From Marasmius tenuissimus (Eukaryota > Basidiomycota > Agaricomycetes > Agaricales > Marasmiaceae), in assembly GCA_029532415.1 (NCBI GenBank), contig JAQOTA010000057.1, forward strand, positions 558,001 to 622,000: a stretch of DNA of 64,000 bases, written 5' to 3'. Below are positions 23,259 to 35,189 of the stretch, piece after piece. Position 1 is the stretch's first letter. Each line of letters starts with the position of its first letter. The translations under genes and the position numbers were made by a program. The notes under the pieces are model-generated. The model was given only the letters and a program-made list of their open reading frames with translations, was not told the origin of the DNA and searched no databases.

Positions 23259-24395
23259 ATGGTCTCCGTCGGAGCTCTTGTGCTTGAGGTCTCAGGGTTT
23301 CTCGTTGTTGCTTCGGCTTTCCAGATACAAAGCAACAATCCAGTGTGTGAGTACTTTGACGTCTTGCACAAAGGCCACAATCGTCTGAATAGTTGCCTAC
23401 TTCCCAGTTCAAGCAACTGACAAAACGGGTTGCATCTCGGTATACTTCAATACCGCTGGTGCACCAGTTGTCATTCATAACTGTGATGCGGAAGATTCCG
23501 TTCTACATGACTGGGATTTCAATCGCTTCACGAGGCAAAACGCGCCGCCTCAACCACTTAAGATCTTCGGCGACAAGGTACTTCATCATCTCTCTTTTTC
23601 CGCTGGTTGGATCCCTTGTTAGCGTCTCAAGTGTCTCGATGTCAAAGACGGTGTCAACGCCGACGGAGCAAAACTTCAGATCTGGACTTGGGTTGACGGA
23701 AACACGAATCAACTGTGGATTTCCGCCACCGACTTTACGTTCCAATGGGCAGGAACAAACAAGTGTGTCGATTTCACAAACGGCAACATCGAAGACGGTA
23801 CCCAACTCCAACTCTGGACTTGCGATCCGAACAACCCGAATCAAAAGTGGACAGCCAACCCCGTCGTATCTCAGCCGCCACCGTCCCAGTCCACAGGAAG
23901 GCATCTTCTCGCCTCCGGAGGGAAGCAGCACATAACCTCTCAATGCATGACTGCCTCCTCCAATACCGACGGGGCCCGAGTTGCACTAGCTGCTTGTGTG
24001 ATCCCAGAGCCGACCTTCCCTGAAGGAAACATATCCCCACGCCCGGGACTATCGGTCAGATCAAGACATTCGACGGAACGAAATGCCTCGACCTTTGAGG
24101 TGGAGACGGTTCGAACGGGAATACGCTGCAGGTCTGGTCGTGCGTTGAGGGGAATATAAATCAACTTTGGAATGTTGGGCCGCCCGCGGGCTCGGCGACT
24201 GAGAGCTTAATTCGTTGGGCAGGAGCGGGGCAGACGAAGTGCGTCGACGTGAAGAACGGTGTTTTTCTCGCTGGGAACGATGTATGTTTACCCCATTGAT
24301 CTCATTTTCTGTCTTTCGACTCAGTCGCACCCTCTCCTTTCTCTTAGCTTCAGATCTGGGACTGTGACCCGAATAACCGTAACCAGTGGTGGTAA
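23259..24395 (+). pseudogene. Ricin-B-type (beta-trefoil) lectin, disrupted
   Basis: This is a secreted-type beta-trefoil carbohydrate-binding protein. Exon 1 (23259-23346) encodes a signal-like MVSVGALVLEVSGFLVVASA. Spliced exons give TGCISVYFNTAG, then KCLDVKDGVNADG, LQIWTWVDGNTNQLW, KCVDFTNGNIEDG, LQLWTCDPNNPNQKW and QCMTASSNTDGA. Later come KCLDL, LQVWSCVEGNINQLW, KCVDVKNG and, after a final intron, LQIWDCDPNNRNQWW and a stop. The repeated Q-x-W motif and C-x-D pairs define the ricin-B fold, and there is room for two trefoils (about 330 residues). Two lesions break it: a frame change near 24030-24045 and an in-frame TGA right after KCLDL (about 24096). An unrecognised intron could remove both, but I found no splice pair that does. 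A truncated first-trefoil protein could still be made. Confidence 0.75.
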
Positions 24396-24551
24396 TGAGT
24401 AGTAGGCGGAGTAGGTTTTGAGCATTCTGGCTCAAACTTCTACTTGTCTCGGATACGGTATAAGTAGACGGGCGATCAAAACAATGCAATATCTCGCGAC
24501 TACTTCAATGATTGATAATGAACGTATGATTGAAACACAATTTGAAGCTCG

Positions 24552-26523
24552 CTATTCCCGTAAACCCTTCACCTTTGCCCTCAAATGTTTACCTCGAAAG
24601 ATGGGAACGAAGTAGTCCCCGAATTCTAAGTCTTTCGAACTGAATGTAAACAGATATGAGACTTGTATTTTCACGAGGATAAAGTTTAACCGTTGCTCAC
24701 GTAGTATCGTGAATCTCCATTTCGAGCTTTCGGAAGACATTCCCCATTATCAAGTAGAGCTCGCACCACGCCAAGCTTGGATCCGTATGTCAGAAATAAA
24801 CACTCGCGCGGTTTAGTAGTAGGTACGCACTTGATACCGATACACATTCTGGGACCCTTGGAGAAAGCTAATAGATGCTTCTCAAGATCTCGGGCGTTTG
24901 AGCTGATCCATCGTTCGGGTATGAACCTCTCGGGAGACGGGAATACCGACGGGTTCATATGCGAGAAGTAGGCCGACGAGGAGACGACGGTCTATAAAAC
25001 GGGTTAGACTTTTGATGAGCGCAAGTACATGGCGAATGAACCCACCCCGACGGGAACTGGATGTCCTGATATGACTGTTTTGGGCTTGTCAATGACACGG
25101 GGCATAGGTCCTGGTACTCCGTAAGACAGACGAAGTGACTCCTTAACGACTCCAGTCTGGAGTGATACTGTATGTTTGAACGATTTGAGAAAAGATGCTC
25201 GGTGGGACTTACCAAGTAAGGGAGTTTCTCCAACTTCTCGAAGGACACGCCGTCCTCTACATCCTTCCACGCCTCGTCAAGCTCCTTCTGCAGCTTCTCA
25301 AGAATGCGACGGTCATTCAACAAATGAAAGGTTCCGATGATACATGCGTTTCCGACGGTATCAGTCCCTGCGAACTGGGTGCCGGTACATTCATCCATTA
25401 GTTCAGTATACGGAATTACCCAGGGGCTGCTGGGTTTTATGTCCTGTCCTCCCTCCTCTTTCGGATTCGAGACCCCATCGCCGTACTTCGCAAGCCACTC
25501 GGGGTTCAGGAACACGTCGAATATCACTCGTTGTTCATCAAAATTCCCAGGTTTCTTCCCCATACGAGCATCCGCTTCCCATTCTTTTATCTTCTGTAGA
25601 AGGAAGTGCTTCTGATTCAAGGCAGGCCTAGCTGCTGGACTGACGAGCTTAACAATCCGATCTGGCAGTCTTGCTACCGGAAACTTTGAAGAGAAGGGAA
25701 GGTACTTGAGAAACCAATTGCCGGATAGTATATCGTCCATGGCTATGAGAAGGGGATGTTTGAAGCCTTCATAATCGAGAGCATTGAACCTCTGCGAGAA
25801 CAGGTAGCCTGTAATGATATCGATTGTCGTTGCCCGATAGGCTAGTACCAGGTCAACGGGCTGTTGGGAGGATGCGTAGGAAGCAATCTTGTTGACGAGC
25901 TTGTCAACCTAGAATTTAGAGTTGGGTTTATAACACACGTGAATGAGGAAGAGACACGATGAACTAACATTGTTCTGGATGGTACTCTCCAGCTCTAGGA
26001 CAGCCTTTCTTGAGAAGTACGGACCGAACCTCGCTCGTCTCTTTGACGCCTCTTGAGGATCCCACACGGCGGTAAGGGATTCTGGGGCTGGACTCAGGGT
26101 TTGCATATACCACTTCCCATCCTTCGGAAACCTCGATATCTCGTTCCAAGCACCGGGCGTTGAAAAGTGAAGCTCAAGAGGATAAATAGGCAGGGATAGG
26201 TGACAGATTCTCTGAAGCTCACTTCATTTGGTGATACCCGAATGATGGGACCTGTTGCATGACATCGAGAGCAGGGTTTGGCAAGTCAGATGGCTTATTG
26301 CAACAGTCGGGATACACCCACCGTATTTTGCATGTAACACCTTAAGCTGATCGAGCCATCCTCCGTGTTGAAAAACTTCGTAATAGGCACGATAATAATG
26401 AGTGAGAGCCGCGAATCGTGGTCCCGGGAAGCCGACTAGAGCGTGAAACTCGAGTCGGTAGACAGTCGCGAAGACAAGCCAGATGATAAGCATAGCGACT
26501 ACGGTGGTGATGCCCATGATCAT
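24552..26523 (-). CDS. Cytochrome P450, array copy C
   Basis: This belongs to the same family and has the same exon pattern as copies A and B. The anchor MIMGITTVVAMLIIWLVFA is followed by FHALVGFPGP and HYYRAYYEVFQHGGW. The central exons contain FGPYFSRKAVLELES, LAYRATTIDIITGYLFSQ, the I-helix QFAGTDTVGNA, ELDEAWKDVEDG and the K-helix KESLR; then the PERW motif, the heme loop FSKGPRMCIG and the final FGDYFVPIFRGKHLRA. Compared with copies A and B it carries a longer loop (GKKPGNFDEQ) before VIFDVF. No stop or frame change was noticed. It is closest to the truncated copy D that follows, sharing the promoter-proximal sequence GCGGGCTTTTGTAGCT. Confidence 0.9.
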
Positions 26524-27157
26524 GATCGATGATTGCGAGTGGTGGAGGATGGTGGGAATGTCGCCGTTTTTATCAGCGGGCTTTTGTAGCTATGAACGCC
26601 TCGGTACGTTATGACGGACAGGTGCTTGAACCAGGTTGATCAGGTGGCGTTCTGGATAAATAATTTGTTTGGCACCCTGGCACCAAAGCAGCGGCGGTGA
26701 TTGCAATGAGCTCACTGGTCAGCAGTTTTGGTCAGCAGCTGGCATCGGACTAAATTGAAATAGAGTGATATTTCCCGTTTGAGGAAGGAAATTCGCAGTA
26801 ATACAAGGCTCGGAGGAACTATAGCTCACTCACACGAAATGTTCCAAGCTCTCCTTGATGATATTCGTCGAACTGTATGGGCTTTCAAATCTGTCATTTT
26901 GCATCCTTATCGAGTATGAACGGCTCTGGGAAGATCTGTCAATAGTCTGATTGCCTGGTCAAATCCGAAAGGCGCATTGTCCAAGTGCATTGCACTGAGG
27001 TTGTACTAGTCTCCAACTTCAGTCGTTCACTGTTGCGGACGACTCAGGGCGTCGATAGGAAAGATAGTTTTCAGACGGACAATCAATCCAACGCAATCTC
27101 AATATTTCGCAACCTAATGGACGACAAAAGTAAAATCCAACCGCAACATAGAACTCG
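26524..27157. other. Intergenic, no gene seen
   Basis: Upstream region of copy C and downstream region of copy D. Only short motif-free frames occur. Confidence 0.4.
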
Positions 27158-28457
27158 CTACTCCCGAGAAGCCTTTACTTTTGCCCTTAGGTGTTTACCT
27201 CGATAAACGGGAATGAAACAGTCCCCGAATTCCAGGTCCTTCGCCCTAAACGCAGACGGATGTAAGATTTGCATCTTCGCGAGGATACAGCTCAACCGTT
27301 ACTCACGTAGTATCGTGAATCTCCATGTCCAACTTTCGAAAAACATTACCCATTATCACGTACAGCTCGCACCACGCCAAACTGATTGATACAAATGTCA
27401 GCAACGAACACTTTCAAGGGGTTTAGTAGCGGGTACGAACTTGATGCCGATACACATTCTGGGGCCTTTCGAGAAAGCTAACAGATGCTTGTCAAGGTCT
27501 CGAACGTTGGAATTAATCCATCGTTCAGGCATGAACTTTTCTGGAGATGAGAATATTGACGAGTCCATATATGAAAAGTAAGCTGACGAGGAGACAACAG
27601 TCTAAAGAATGGGTTAGTCGTATGGTAAACACAAGTCCGAGTCTGTGGCGACGAATGAACCTACCCCGACGGGGACTAGATGTCCTGATATGACAGTTCC
27701 GGGCTTGTCAACAATACGGGGCACAGGCCCTGGTACGCCGTGAGACAGTTGCAGTGATTCTTTAACGACTCCAGTCTGAAGGGATCTTGCGTTTGAACAC
27801 TTCGGGGCAAAATTAATCGGTAGGACCCACCAAATAAGGCAGTTTCTCCAACTTCTCGAACGACACGCAGTCGTCCAGATCCTTCCAGGTCTCGTCCAGC
27901 TCCTTCCTCAGCTTTCCTAAAATGGCGCGGTTATTCAATAGATGAAACGTTCCGATGATACACGCGTTTCCAATGGTATCAGTCCCCGCAAACTGCGTGC
28001 CAGAACATTCATCCATCAGACTACCGAGCTTTGTGTCCTGTCCTCCCTCCTCCTTCGTATCGCCGTGCTTCGCAAGCCACTCTGGATCCAAGAACGCGTC
28101 AAAGATCACTCGTTCCCCATCCATACTTCCATGTCTCTTCCCCGTCCGAGCATCCGCTTCCCATTCCTTTATTTTCTGCAGGAGAAAGTGTTTCTGAATC
28201 AAGATAGGCTCGGCTGTTGGATTGACGAGCCTGACAATCCAATCCGGTAGTCTCGCGACTGGAAATATTGAAAATGGTGGAAGGTACTTGAGGAGCCAAA
28301 TGCCTGACATTATGTCGTCCATGGCTACGAGAAGAGGATGGGTGAAACCTTCGTATTCGAGAGCGTTCGGCTTCTGAGCGAATAGGTAGCCCGTGATTAT
28401 ATCGAATGACGTTGCCCGATATGCTAACAGTAGATCGACAGGATCTTTGGAAGACAT
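27158..28457 (-). pseudogene. Cytochrome P450, array copy D (5' deleted)
   Basis: The 3' two thirds of an array-type P450 are well kept: DLLLAYRATSFDIITGYLF, LPDWIVRLVNPTAEP, the I-helix QFAGTDTIGNA, ELDETWKDLDDC, then the K-helix, PERW-type and heme exons, and a last exon FIPVYRGKHLRAKV. The membrane anchor, hinge, helix C and everything before about residue 150 are missing. Just upstream, the sequence jumps to a stretch like the promoter of copy C (GCGGGTTTTTGTAGCTGATA versus GCGGGCTTTTGTAGCT), so a deletion of the first exons has fused the promoter close to the remaining coding part. A short Met-initiated frame survives, but without the anchor and substrate-recognition region a working enzyme is unlikely. 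Confidence 0.8.
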
Positions 28458-28849
28458 ACAGTGGCCACCCAAATGATCGCGGTAGTGATGCTGAGCATGA
28501 GATTGAATGGTTGCAAGTAGAAGGGGATGGTGGGAATGCTATCATGATTACTAGCGGGTTTTTGTAGCTGATACTAATAGGTGCAGCCAGGATGATCAGA
28601 TGGTTCCTTGAAAACGTGATGTCCTTGGTACCTTGGGGTCTGGAGTGGGACTTATGAGCAGCAACGGTGACGAAGTTGATTTCACCAATCACAGGTTTCG
28701 GTCAGTGGTGGTTGTTATAGGACATTACTGCGATTTCCATTTGAGGAAGAAAATTGAGAGTATATTAGTAAGAGTAAGAATCGCTCACAAGAATGATTAG
28801 AATTGAGACCATTCGGAAATATGGTGGTTATAAGTAGTTAGGAAAGGAA

Positions 28850-30310
28850 GCCGAATCCGAATAACCGATACCGCAGACGTTGTCCGGTACTTGCCGAAAG
28901 TCGTCGTGTGATGACGCGGCCAACGCGTCTCATCTCGACTTATCTTCTCATTACAGACGGCAAGCCAGGCTATCTCATCCGCTCTCAACTCGTCGGAAAG
29001 GATAAAAGGACCACAAGACGAGCACCTTCATTCTCGTCACTTGTACCGATGGAAAATATTGGAAAATACAGGTGCGTCGCCTACCGTGACAACAGTCGCT
29101 ACCGATCTTTGCTCACCGTAATCTACAGCATTCAAATACTGACTGAAGTTCTGGAGTATCGAACTCACTCTCCCGTGAACCGAACTCAAATCAGCTCTTC
29201 GCTGGGTTCTCGCGTTAGTTCTGCCCGAGCTCGTGTGCCGTGACGCTGCATGTTGTAGGACAAGGAGATTTGCACCGAAGGTACGTGATCACTTCAACTC
29301 TTGGATGCGTTATGTCTGACGGAATCGTGATATACGCAGCAGACATACATATGGACTGACAGAAGAAGAATGGGCCAGATAAATATGCAAAAAGCGCAAG
29401 TTTTCCCCTCAAAGCCCGCCTATGTGCAGATTTCCAACGACAGTCGTATGGATGATCTCAGTGTGTGGTTTGCTGCGCCTCGCTCGGGAGGGCTCATCCT
29501 TGCCTATAACTTGGTACATCTTATCCTTTCTCCAAGGATCTCCAACCCGGAAGAGTTTCAATTTCATCTGCGGTGCGACCTTGCCTGCTAGATCAGTCGC
29601 CACTGGCTCCCTGAAACTCAATATCAACATGGAGATTGTGAAGCTGAAGCTTAGCCTTGGCTGAACTTTGGATTACTGTCAGGTTTTATCGAGAGGATCA
29701 ACTCAAGATTTATCGAGTATGTCCGCCTCAGATCAGAGCTCCCGAGATTGTCACCGAAGGGGAACTCCAACAGCACACGATCAACTACAGATCTCATCGT
29801 AGTAATTTTGAAGACCTCGTTGAACTGTGAGCCTATGATGCGCAAGTGCAGGCTTTCAAATCGGTAAGAACAAGTCCAGTGGCTCGCCGTTATACTACTG
29901 ACATCAACAAAAGTATAGGCATTACAGCTGGTTCTACCGCCGCACGACTCCCTATGGTGTGCTTCTGTTTTTCTTTTTAGTCTGAGGTCGATATCCAATA
30001 TACACTCCATCTCGCCGGCTTTTCGACAGTGTAGTCCAAACTGACATCCTGCCAATTATATTCGATTTCCGTTCATGAACCAATGCTTGAGTTAGGAATG
30101 CTTTCGACTTAGAACACTCTCAGTGAATGCTCTACAATCAGCTCTCGAGACCTTTCACCACTCTCAGCTCCATCTTTAGGTCGACCGTGGACCATACCGT
30201 GTCGAAGTCAAAGACGCGAGTGCCACCTGATACAATGTTCCCATCACGGGTTTGATATTGACCAGCTGCGCGCTTACAAGCCGCTTTGTGTTGCCTTTCA
30301 TGCACACTGC
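28850..30310. repeat. Diverged duplicated non-coding block X1 (pairs with X2)
   Basis: This block matches 35190-37010 in order along its whole length, with many substitutions and indels. Shared landmarks are ACCGCAGACG...TGCCGAA...GATGACGCGG (28875 and 35240), AATACTGGAAAATA-type sequence (29050 and 35390), GATGATCTCA...GGGCTCATC (29450 and 35775), TCTGTTTTTCTTTTT...GAGGTCG (29965 and 36710), and ATGTTC..CATCACGGGTT (30235 and 36955). Hydrophobic short frames hint at a dead membrane-protein gene, but no coherent coding model can be built in either copy. Confidence 0.55.
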
Positions 30311-30931
30311 GTGATACCTGTATCGTTCAATCTGAATCTCTGGCTTTCATTTTGGAAGGCTCTGACTCTCATCCTTTCTGCCTCATTTGTAACTCGAAAT
30401 ATTAACTCAAGATAGGCATCAGTCTGACTGCTGGTAGACCTCATCACCTCTGCGACTCAGAAATTAAGCTGCCGTCGAGCTGATATAGCATAGTGTAAGA
30501 TTCCGGTTCAAATAATGCAATTTGCCATGATACAAGTCTTGGGGAAACTATGATTATTCACATGAAACTGGGTGTCATCAACAGAGCAACTGTAGGTGGC
30601 GGGAGTTCCCGCCACCATTTGTTGGCTATCCTTCATTACTCCCACAACGAGTGGACTAAGCTGGGACCAAACCTGAACGCAACCTGAGCGTAATTTTGGG
30701 GGATCTCTGATGGCTCCGGGAGGGTCATACTTATGCCTGTCTGTGGCAGGCTGGAGAGCGGGCAGTTTCACCAACCGCTGTCGTACAGTGTACCTGAGAG
30801 TCGTGGTTTGTCTTATGCCTTGTGAAAGCCTCCCCGAGCTCTGAAGAGAACCAAACTCAAGGAGTGTGATTGAAGTGATACGAGATAAAACTAAAAATGC
30901 TCTGTTCGACGACGAATACAAACGGTCGTCA
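30311..30931. other. Intergenic with a perfect hairpin
   Basis: No gene seen. It contains a perfect 10-bp inverted repeat with a 2-base loop at 30595-30616. The last about 110 bases match 16330-16439, downstream of P450 copy A. Confidence 0.45.
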
Positions 30932-32893
30932 CTACCTTCGGCAGCCTTTCACGATTGTTCGAAAGTGTTTACCTCGAAACAAAGGGATAAAGAAGTCGCC
31001 AAACTCCAAGTCCTTCGAACTAGATGTGTACAGATATCAGAATCGCTTCAAAGCGCGAAGGGCAAATTAGAGCTCACGTAGTATCGTAGATCTCCATGTC
31101 CAACTTCCGAAACAGGTTACCTATAATCAGGTATAGTTCACACCATGCCAGGCTAAGGATCATTGTTAATTCCAGCATCAGGCACTCTGAACGAGACAAT
31201 GGTACGTACTTAACACCGATACATGTCCTGGGACCTTTGGAGAATGCTACAAGATGCTTGTCGAGGGCGCGGGATTCTGGACCAATCCAACGTTCAGGAA
31301 TAGCCTTCTCTGGATTCGGGAATATCGCAGGATTCATATGCACGAAGTAGCTCGCCGAAGAAACTGTGGTCTGAACAGGACCGGAAGGGTCGTCAGATTG
31401 TGGTCTTGAGGGAAGAATGAAAGGTAATAGGTAAACTTACCCCGGACGGGACTGAACACCCTGCTATGACAGTTGCCGACTTGTTAACAACGCGAGGGAG
31501 TGCCCCTGCTGCTCCGTGAGAAAGTCTCAGCGACTCCTTGATGACACCAGTCTGGAAGAGCGTTCAAAAACGTGGTCACGGCAGGATCAACTGGTGCTTA
31601 CCAGGTAGGGCAGTTTCTCCAACTTCTCGTACGACATTTGATCCTCTACATCGCTCCAGGCCTCATCCAGTTCTTTCCTCAACTTCTCGAGCATGATACG
31701 GTCGTTACACAGATGGAACGTTGCGAACAAGCAAGCGTTACTGACGGTGTCAGTTCCAGCGAACTGAATCGAGGTACATTCGTCGATGATCACGGGGCGT
31801 GGAGCAACCCAGGGATACTCCAAGTCTTGTCCTCCCTTGTCAAAATCAAGGATTCCGTCTTGTTGCTTTGCCAGCCAGTCTGGCTTCAGGAACGAGTCGA
31901 ATATGGCCCGCTCCCTGCTATCACCACGTTTTCCCATCCGAGCATCCGCCTCCCATGCTTTCATCTTCTGGACAAGGAAATCCTTCTGATCTAGAACCGG
32001 TTGGGCAGCTGGGTTGACCATTCTGACGATCCAGTCCGGTAATCGGGGCATCGGGAACAGTTTGGAGTCGTACAGAGTATACTTGAGGATCCACACGCTG
32101 GACATGAGTTCATCGAATCCCGTGAGAAGAGGGTGTTCGAATCTCTCGTGGTTGAGAGCATTGAATTTTTGAGAGAAGAGGTATCCCGTGATGATGTCGT
32201 TCGTTGCTGCGCGGTACGCTAGGAGTAGATCCGCCGGAGCTGTTGAAGTCGCATAAGAAGAAAGTTTATCGATGAGCTTGTCCACCTGATATGTGCTAGT
32301 GTTCAATCGACCAAGAATAAGGAAAGATACAAGGCACGGACGTTGTACTGAACGGTGCTCTCCAGCTCCAGGACGGCCTTTCTCGAAAAGTAAGGACCGT
32401 ATCTTCCGCGCCGTTTCGATGCCTCCTGAGGGTCTGCGATTGTGATGAGAGCCTCTGGGGTTGGACAAAGAGTTCCTTTGTACCAGTGCCTGTCCCGAGG
32501 GAACCTCGATATCTCATTATAAGCGTCGCATGTGCTGAAATGAAGCTGAAAAAAACTGAGTCATTGGATGATATTCACTTCAAGTTGAATAACTCACTTC
32601 ATTGGGCCCTACTCGGACGATGGGTCCTGGAACGAGCGCAGAGAGAAGTCAGCAAGCCCAGTTGTCAGTAGCATAAGGTAGAGAGACATACCGTATCTTG
32701 CGTGCAAGAGCTTGAGTTGATCCAGCCATCCTCCATGATGGACTACATCATACCAGGTACGGTAGTAATGGGTCAAAGCGGCGACGCGTGGTCCCGGAAA
32801 CTTGGCAAGAGGGTGGAGCACAAACTGGTAGACAGAGAGGAAGAGGAAATAGGTTGCGAAGAAAACGACTGTAATGACGATGTTGGAAAGCAT
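30932..32893 (-). CDS. Cytochrome P450, array copy E/F unit, near-twin of copy A (copy F)
   Basis: Complete array P450. The anchor MLSNIVITVVFFATYFLFL is followed by LHPLAKFPGP and HYYRTWYDVVHHGGW. The long central exon contains LAYRAATNDIITGYLFSQ, LPDWIVRMVNPAAQP, the I-helix QFAGTDTVSNA and ELDEAWSDVEDQ. K-helix KESLR, the PERW motif, the heme loop FSKGPRTCIG and a final exon KDLEFGDFFIPLFRG-type follow. Most exons differ from copy A at only a few residues (for example GGQDLEYPW here, GGQEYPW in A), and introns and both flanks are also similar, so the pair arose by a recent duplication of about 2.5 kb. It appears intact. Confidence 0.9.
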
Positions 32894-33558
32894 ACGGGAT
32901 TGTTGGGTGGTGGGTGGAACAGTTGGAACACTCAAGGCTTGCGACCAAAGCTTTGGGCTGATTTAAGGTTTCTGCATATGCCAAGAGGCGCGATGCCATC
33001 GTGATAGATTTGTATCACTAACAGCGGAGCAGGCACATATTGGGGACGTTCAGAGTCAAGAGTTTCGCTTTGGCACTCGGTGGCGCCCTAGATATAGCCG
33101 GGTATCCCGCTCAAATGCGAAGTGCCGCCGGCCGGCAGTTCTTAATCTCGAACATCCCGACTAGAATTCTCAGTATCAAGGTTGTATGCGCACTGGTAAG
33201 TGCGTGTCAGGTCAACCTTGTGAGCGATACTTTCATATCACTCACTAATTTGTCGGCGGTCATCCCGCAAGCTTCCACATACGAAGAGACAAGCGAGTCG
33301 GATCGATGAACGACTGATATTGAAGGGTTGAGTAAGGTCGAGGAGTTGCTTTGGTTGAAAGCTTCAGACCTGGTACAATATTAAAATCGGACCCGATTGC
33401 GAACAAATCAAGCGAATGCAGCAGCTTTACCATCATCTTCACGGCAGCTTTCTGAAGCTTTCTGATCAGCTAGGTATATCCATACGCCGACAGTGAGAGG
33501 TAGATCTTCATCAAGCACATGGAGATGCCAATCAGGTATAGCCAAAGAGTCACTCGCG
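32894..33558. other. Intergenic, duplicated upstream region
   Basis: No gene. 33040-33380 resembles 18560-18900 and is the upstream part of the duplicated P450 unit. Confidence 0.45.
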
Positions 33559-34410
33559 CTACTCCCGGCGTGACTTCACAATTGCCAGCAAGTGATTCTC
33601 TCGATACAGAGGGATAAAAAAGTGGCCAGACTCCAAGTCTGGTGCACCAGATTCATGAAGGATTAGACTCAGTACAACAGACGCAGCGAGAATACACTGT
33701 TCACTCACGTAGTATGATACATAGATCTCCATGTCTAACTTGCGGAAGATTCCAAGCTGCAACATCCCGTTCATTCCTGCCAGTGCTCACTCGGAGCTCG
33801 AAGACAGCACATACTCAACGCTGAAACATACACTAGAACCCATCGAGAAGGTTACAAGATGCCTATTGAGGTCTCAGATACCTGAACCCGTCCAGCGCTC
33901 GGGAACATACTTGTGAGGGTTTGGAAATATGAGATTCGTATCCAAAAAATATGCAGCTGAAAAAACGACGGTCTGGACTCGGAGTCGGGGCAATGCATGT
34001 AGCTCGAGGAAATGAAACGAATTTATCGCGCCCCGCTCGGACTTCAAGATCCTGATACGATGGTGTTGGGTCTGTTAACGACGCGAGGGAGGGACCCGGC
34101 ACTCGAGGGGAAAAAGTCTTAGCGACTCCTTGGTCGCTGTGGTCTAGAAATTCAGTCAGACACACGGTCCATAAGGTTTCGAATAGTAGACAAAGATTGA
34201 ACTTACTCACCAGGTAAGGCGGTTTCCCCAATCCCTCGGATGGGATAGATCCTCTCTATCGACCCACGCCACGCTCAGTTCCTTTCTCAGCTTTCCAAGG
34301 ACGACACGATGGTTCAACGAAGGGAAGATTCTAAACAAGCCCAGACCGGCGAGAATATGCGAGACAGTAAACCTCATTTCTGCCCCAGCCGCTTGTTGCC
34401 CAGGCATCGA
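33559..34410 (-). pseudogene. Cytochrome P450, array copy G (decayed 3' half)
   Basis: This is a remnant of the same P450 family. Recognisable pieces are VVLGKLRKELSVAWVDRED (after the I-helix), a degraded K-helix segment, ERW/SGTGS-like sequence with DLNRHLVTFSMGS, where the heme loop should be, LGIFRKLDMEIYV, and a last exon with GHFFIPLYRENHLLA. The I-helix A-G-x-D-T is lost (it reads SHILAGLGLFRIFP), the heme-loop cysteine is not preserved, and everything 5' of the I-helix is absent. It is most like copy B (shared AWVDRED). Clearly non-functional. Confidence 0.75.
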
Positions 34411-35189
34411 TGTTGTCTTTTGGAGCCGTCCCGATGGTAAGTCATAAAGAACCTACAGAGGTACGATCCCTTAGTAAATATTCATTTCGAGGTACATTAC
34501 AATCACCATAAAACAATGCAAGCGCAGGCGGGACGAGTGAGTCCCCCTTCATTGACGGGCAGAGACATTTTCCTCGCTGTTCTGTTCGGAGTCCTGAGAG
34601 CGGGTGGTTACATCTGTTGCTGGCATATTAGACGGCCTGCCTGCCTGAGGTCTCCGACATGGACGGCTGATTTGAGTGATATAGTAGGAGGAACCATTGC
34701 ACCAGATATCTGCATGGGCGCCAAAGTTCAGTCAACCTGTACGGCCTTCCTAAGTAAGAGCGTGTTGCACGCCATGGACTGTGTTTCCCCTTCTTCGTCT
34801 CCGAGCCTTCCCCGAATGCTCCCATTAACTCCTTAGCGAGTTCCGTTTGGGAAAGGGAGCAAAGAGTATCCGTTATGAACGACGAACAACCATCAGTCAA
34901 AAGAGATTGTTTTCAATAAAAACGAGCGATTGAAACATTGACTTTTGCCCTCCTCTGAGATTGTGTATCCTGTCTTTTGATAGTGACTCACCTGGGCGAT
35001 CCTTTGCGGGGCTGCCAATCCACGGTTATTGTACCAGTATTGAGTATACGGGCCCTAGAACCGGTCAAATCAGTGCTCGTTTGGATATGGAGGATGTCAT
35101 ACCAACACGGTACATTCAGTTTGGGCCAGCTTGCTGCTGTGAACGATTGAGCTTCATTTCCTCTAGTTCCTGCATTGGCCTCGGATGTG
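34411..35189. other. Intergenic, no gene recognised
   Basis: Two overlapping frames of about 100 codons (34516-34836 plus, 34628-34900 minus) occur on opposite strands. Neither has a recognisable motif or spliced partner. Confidence 0.35.

Noticed and set aside
23393..23935. 180-codon open frame on the plus strand
   Set aside because: It is a frame-shifted shadow of the ricin-B lectin exons; the lectin frame has the Q-x-W and Cys pattern and matching splice sites.
10740..34410. A terpene or polyketide biosynthetic cluster
   Set aside because: No synthase, transferase or transporter gene was found among the P450s.
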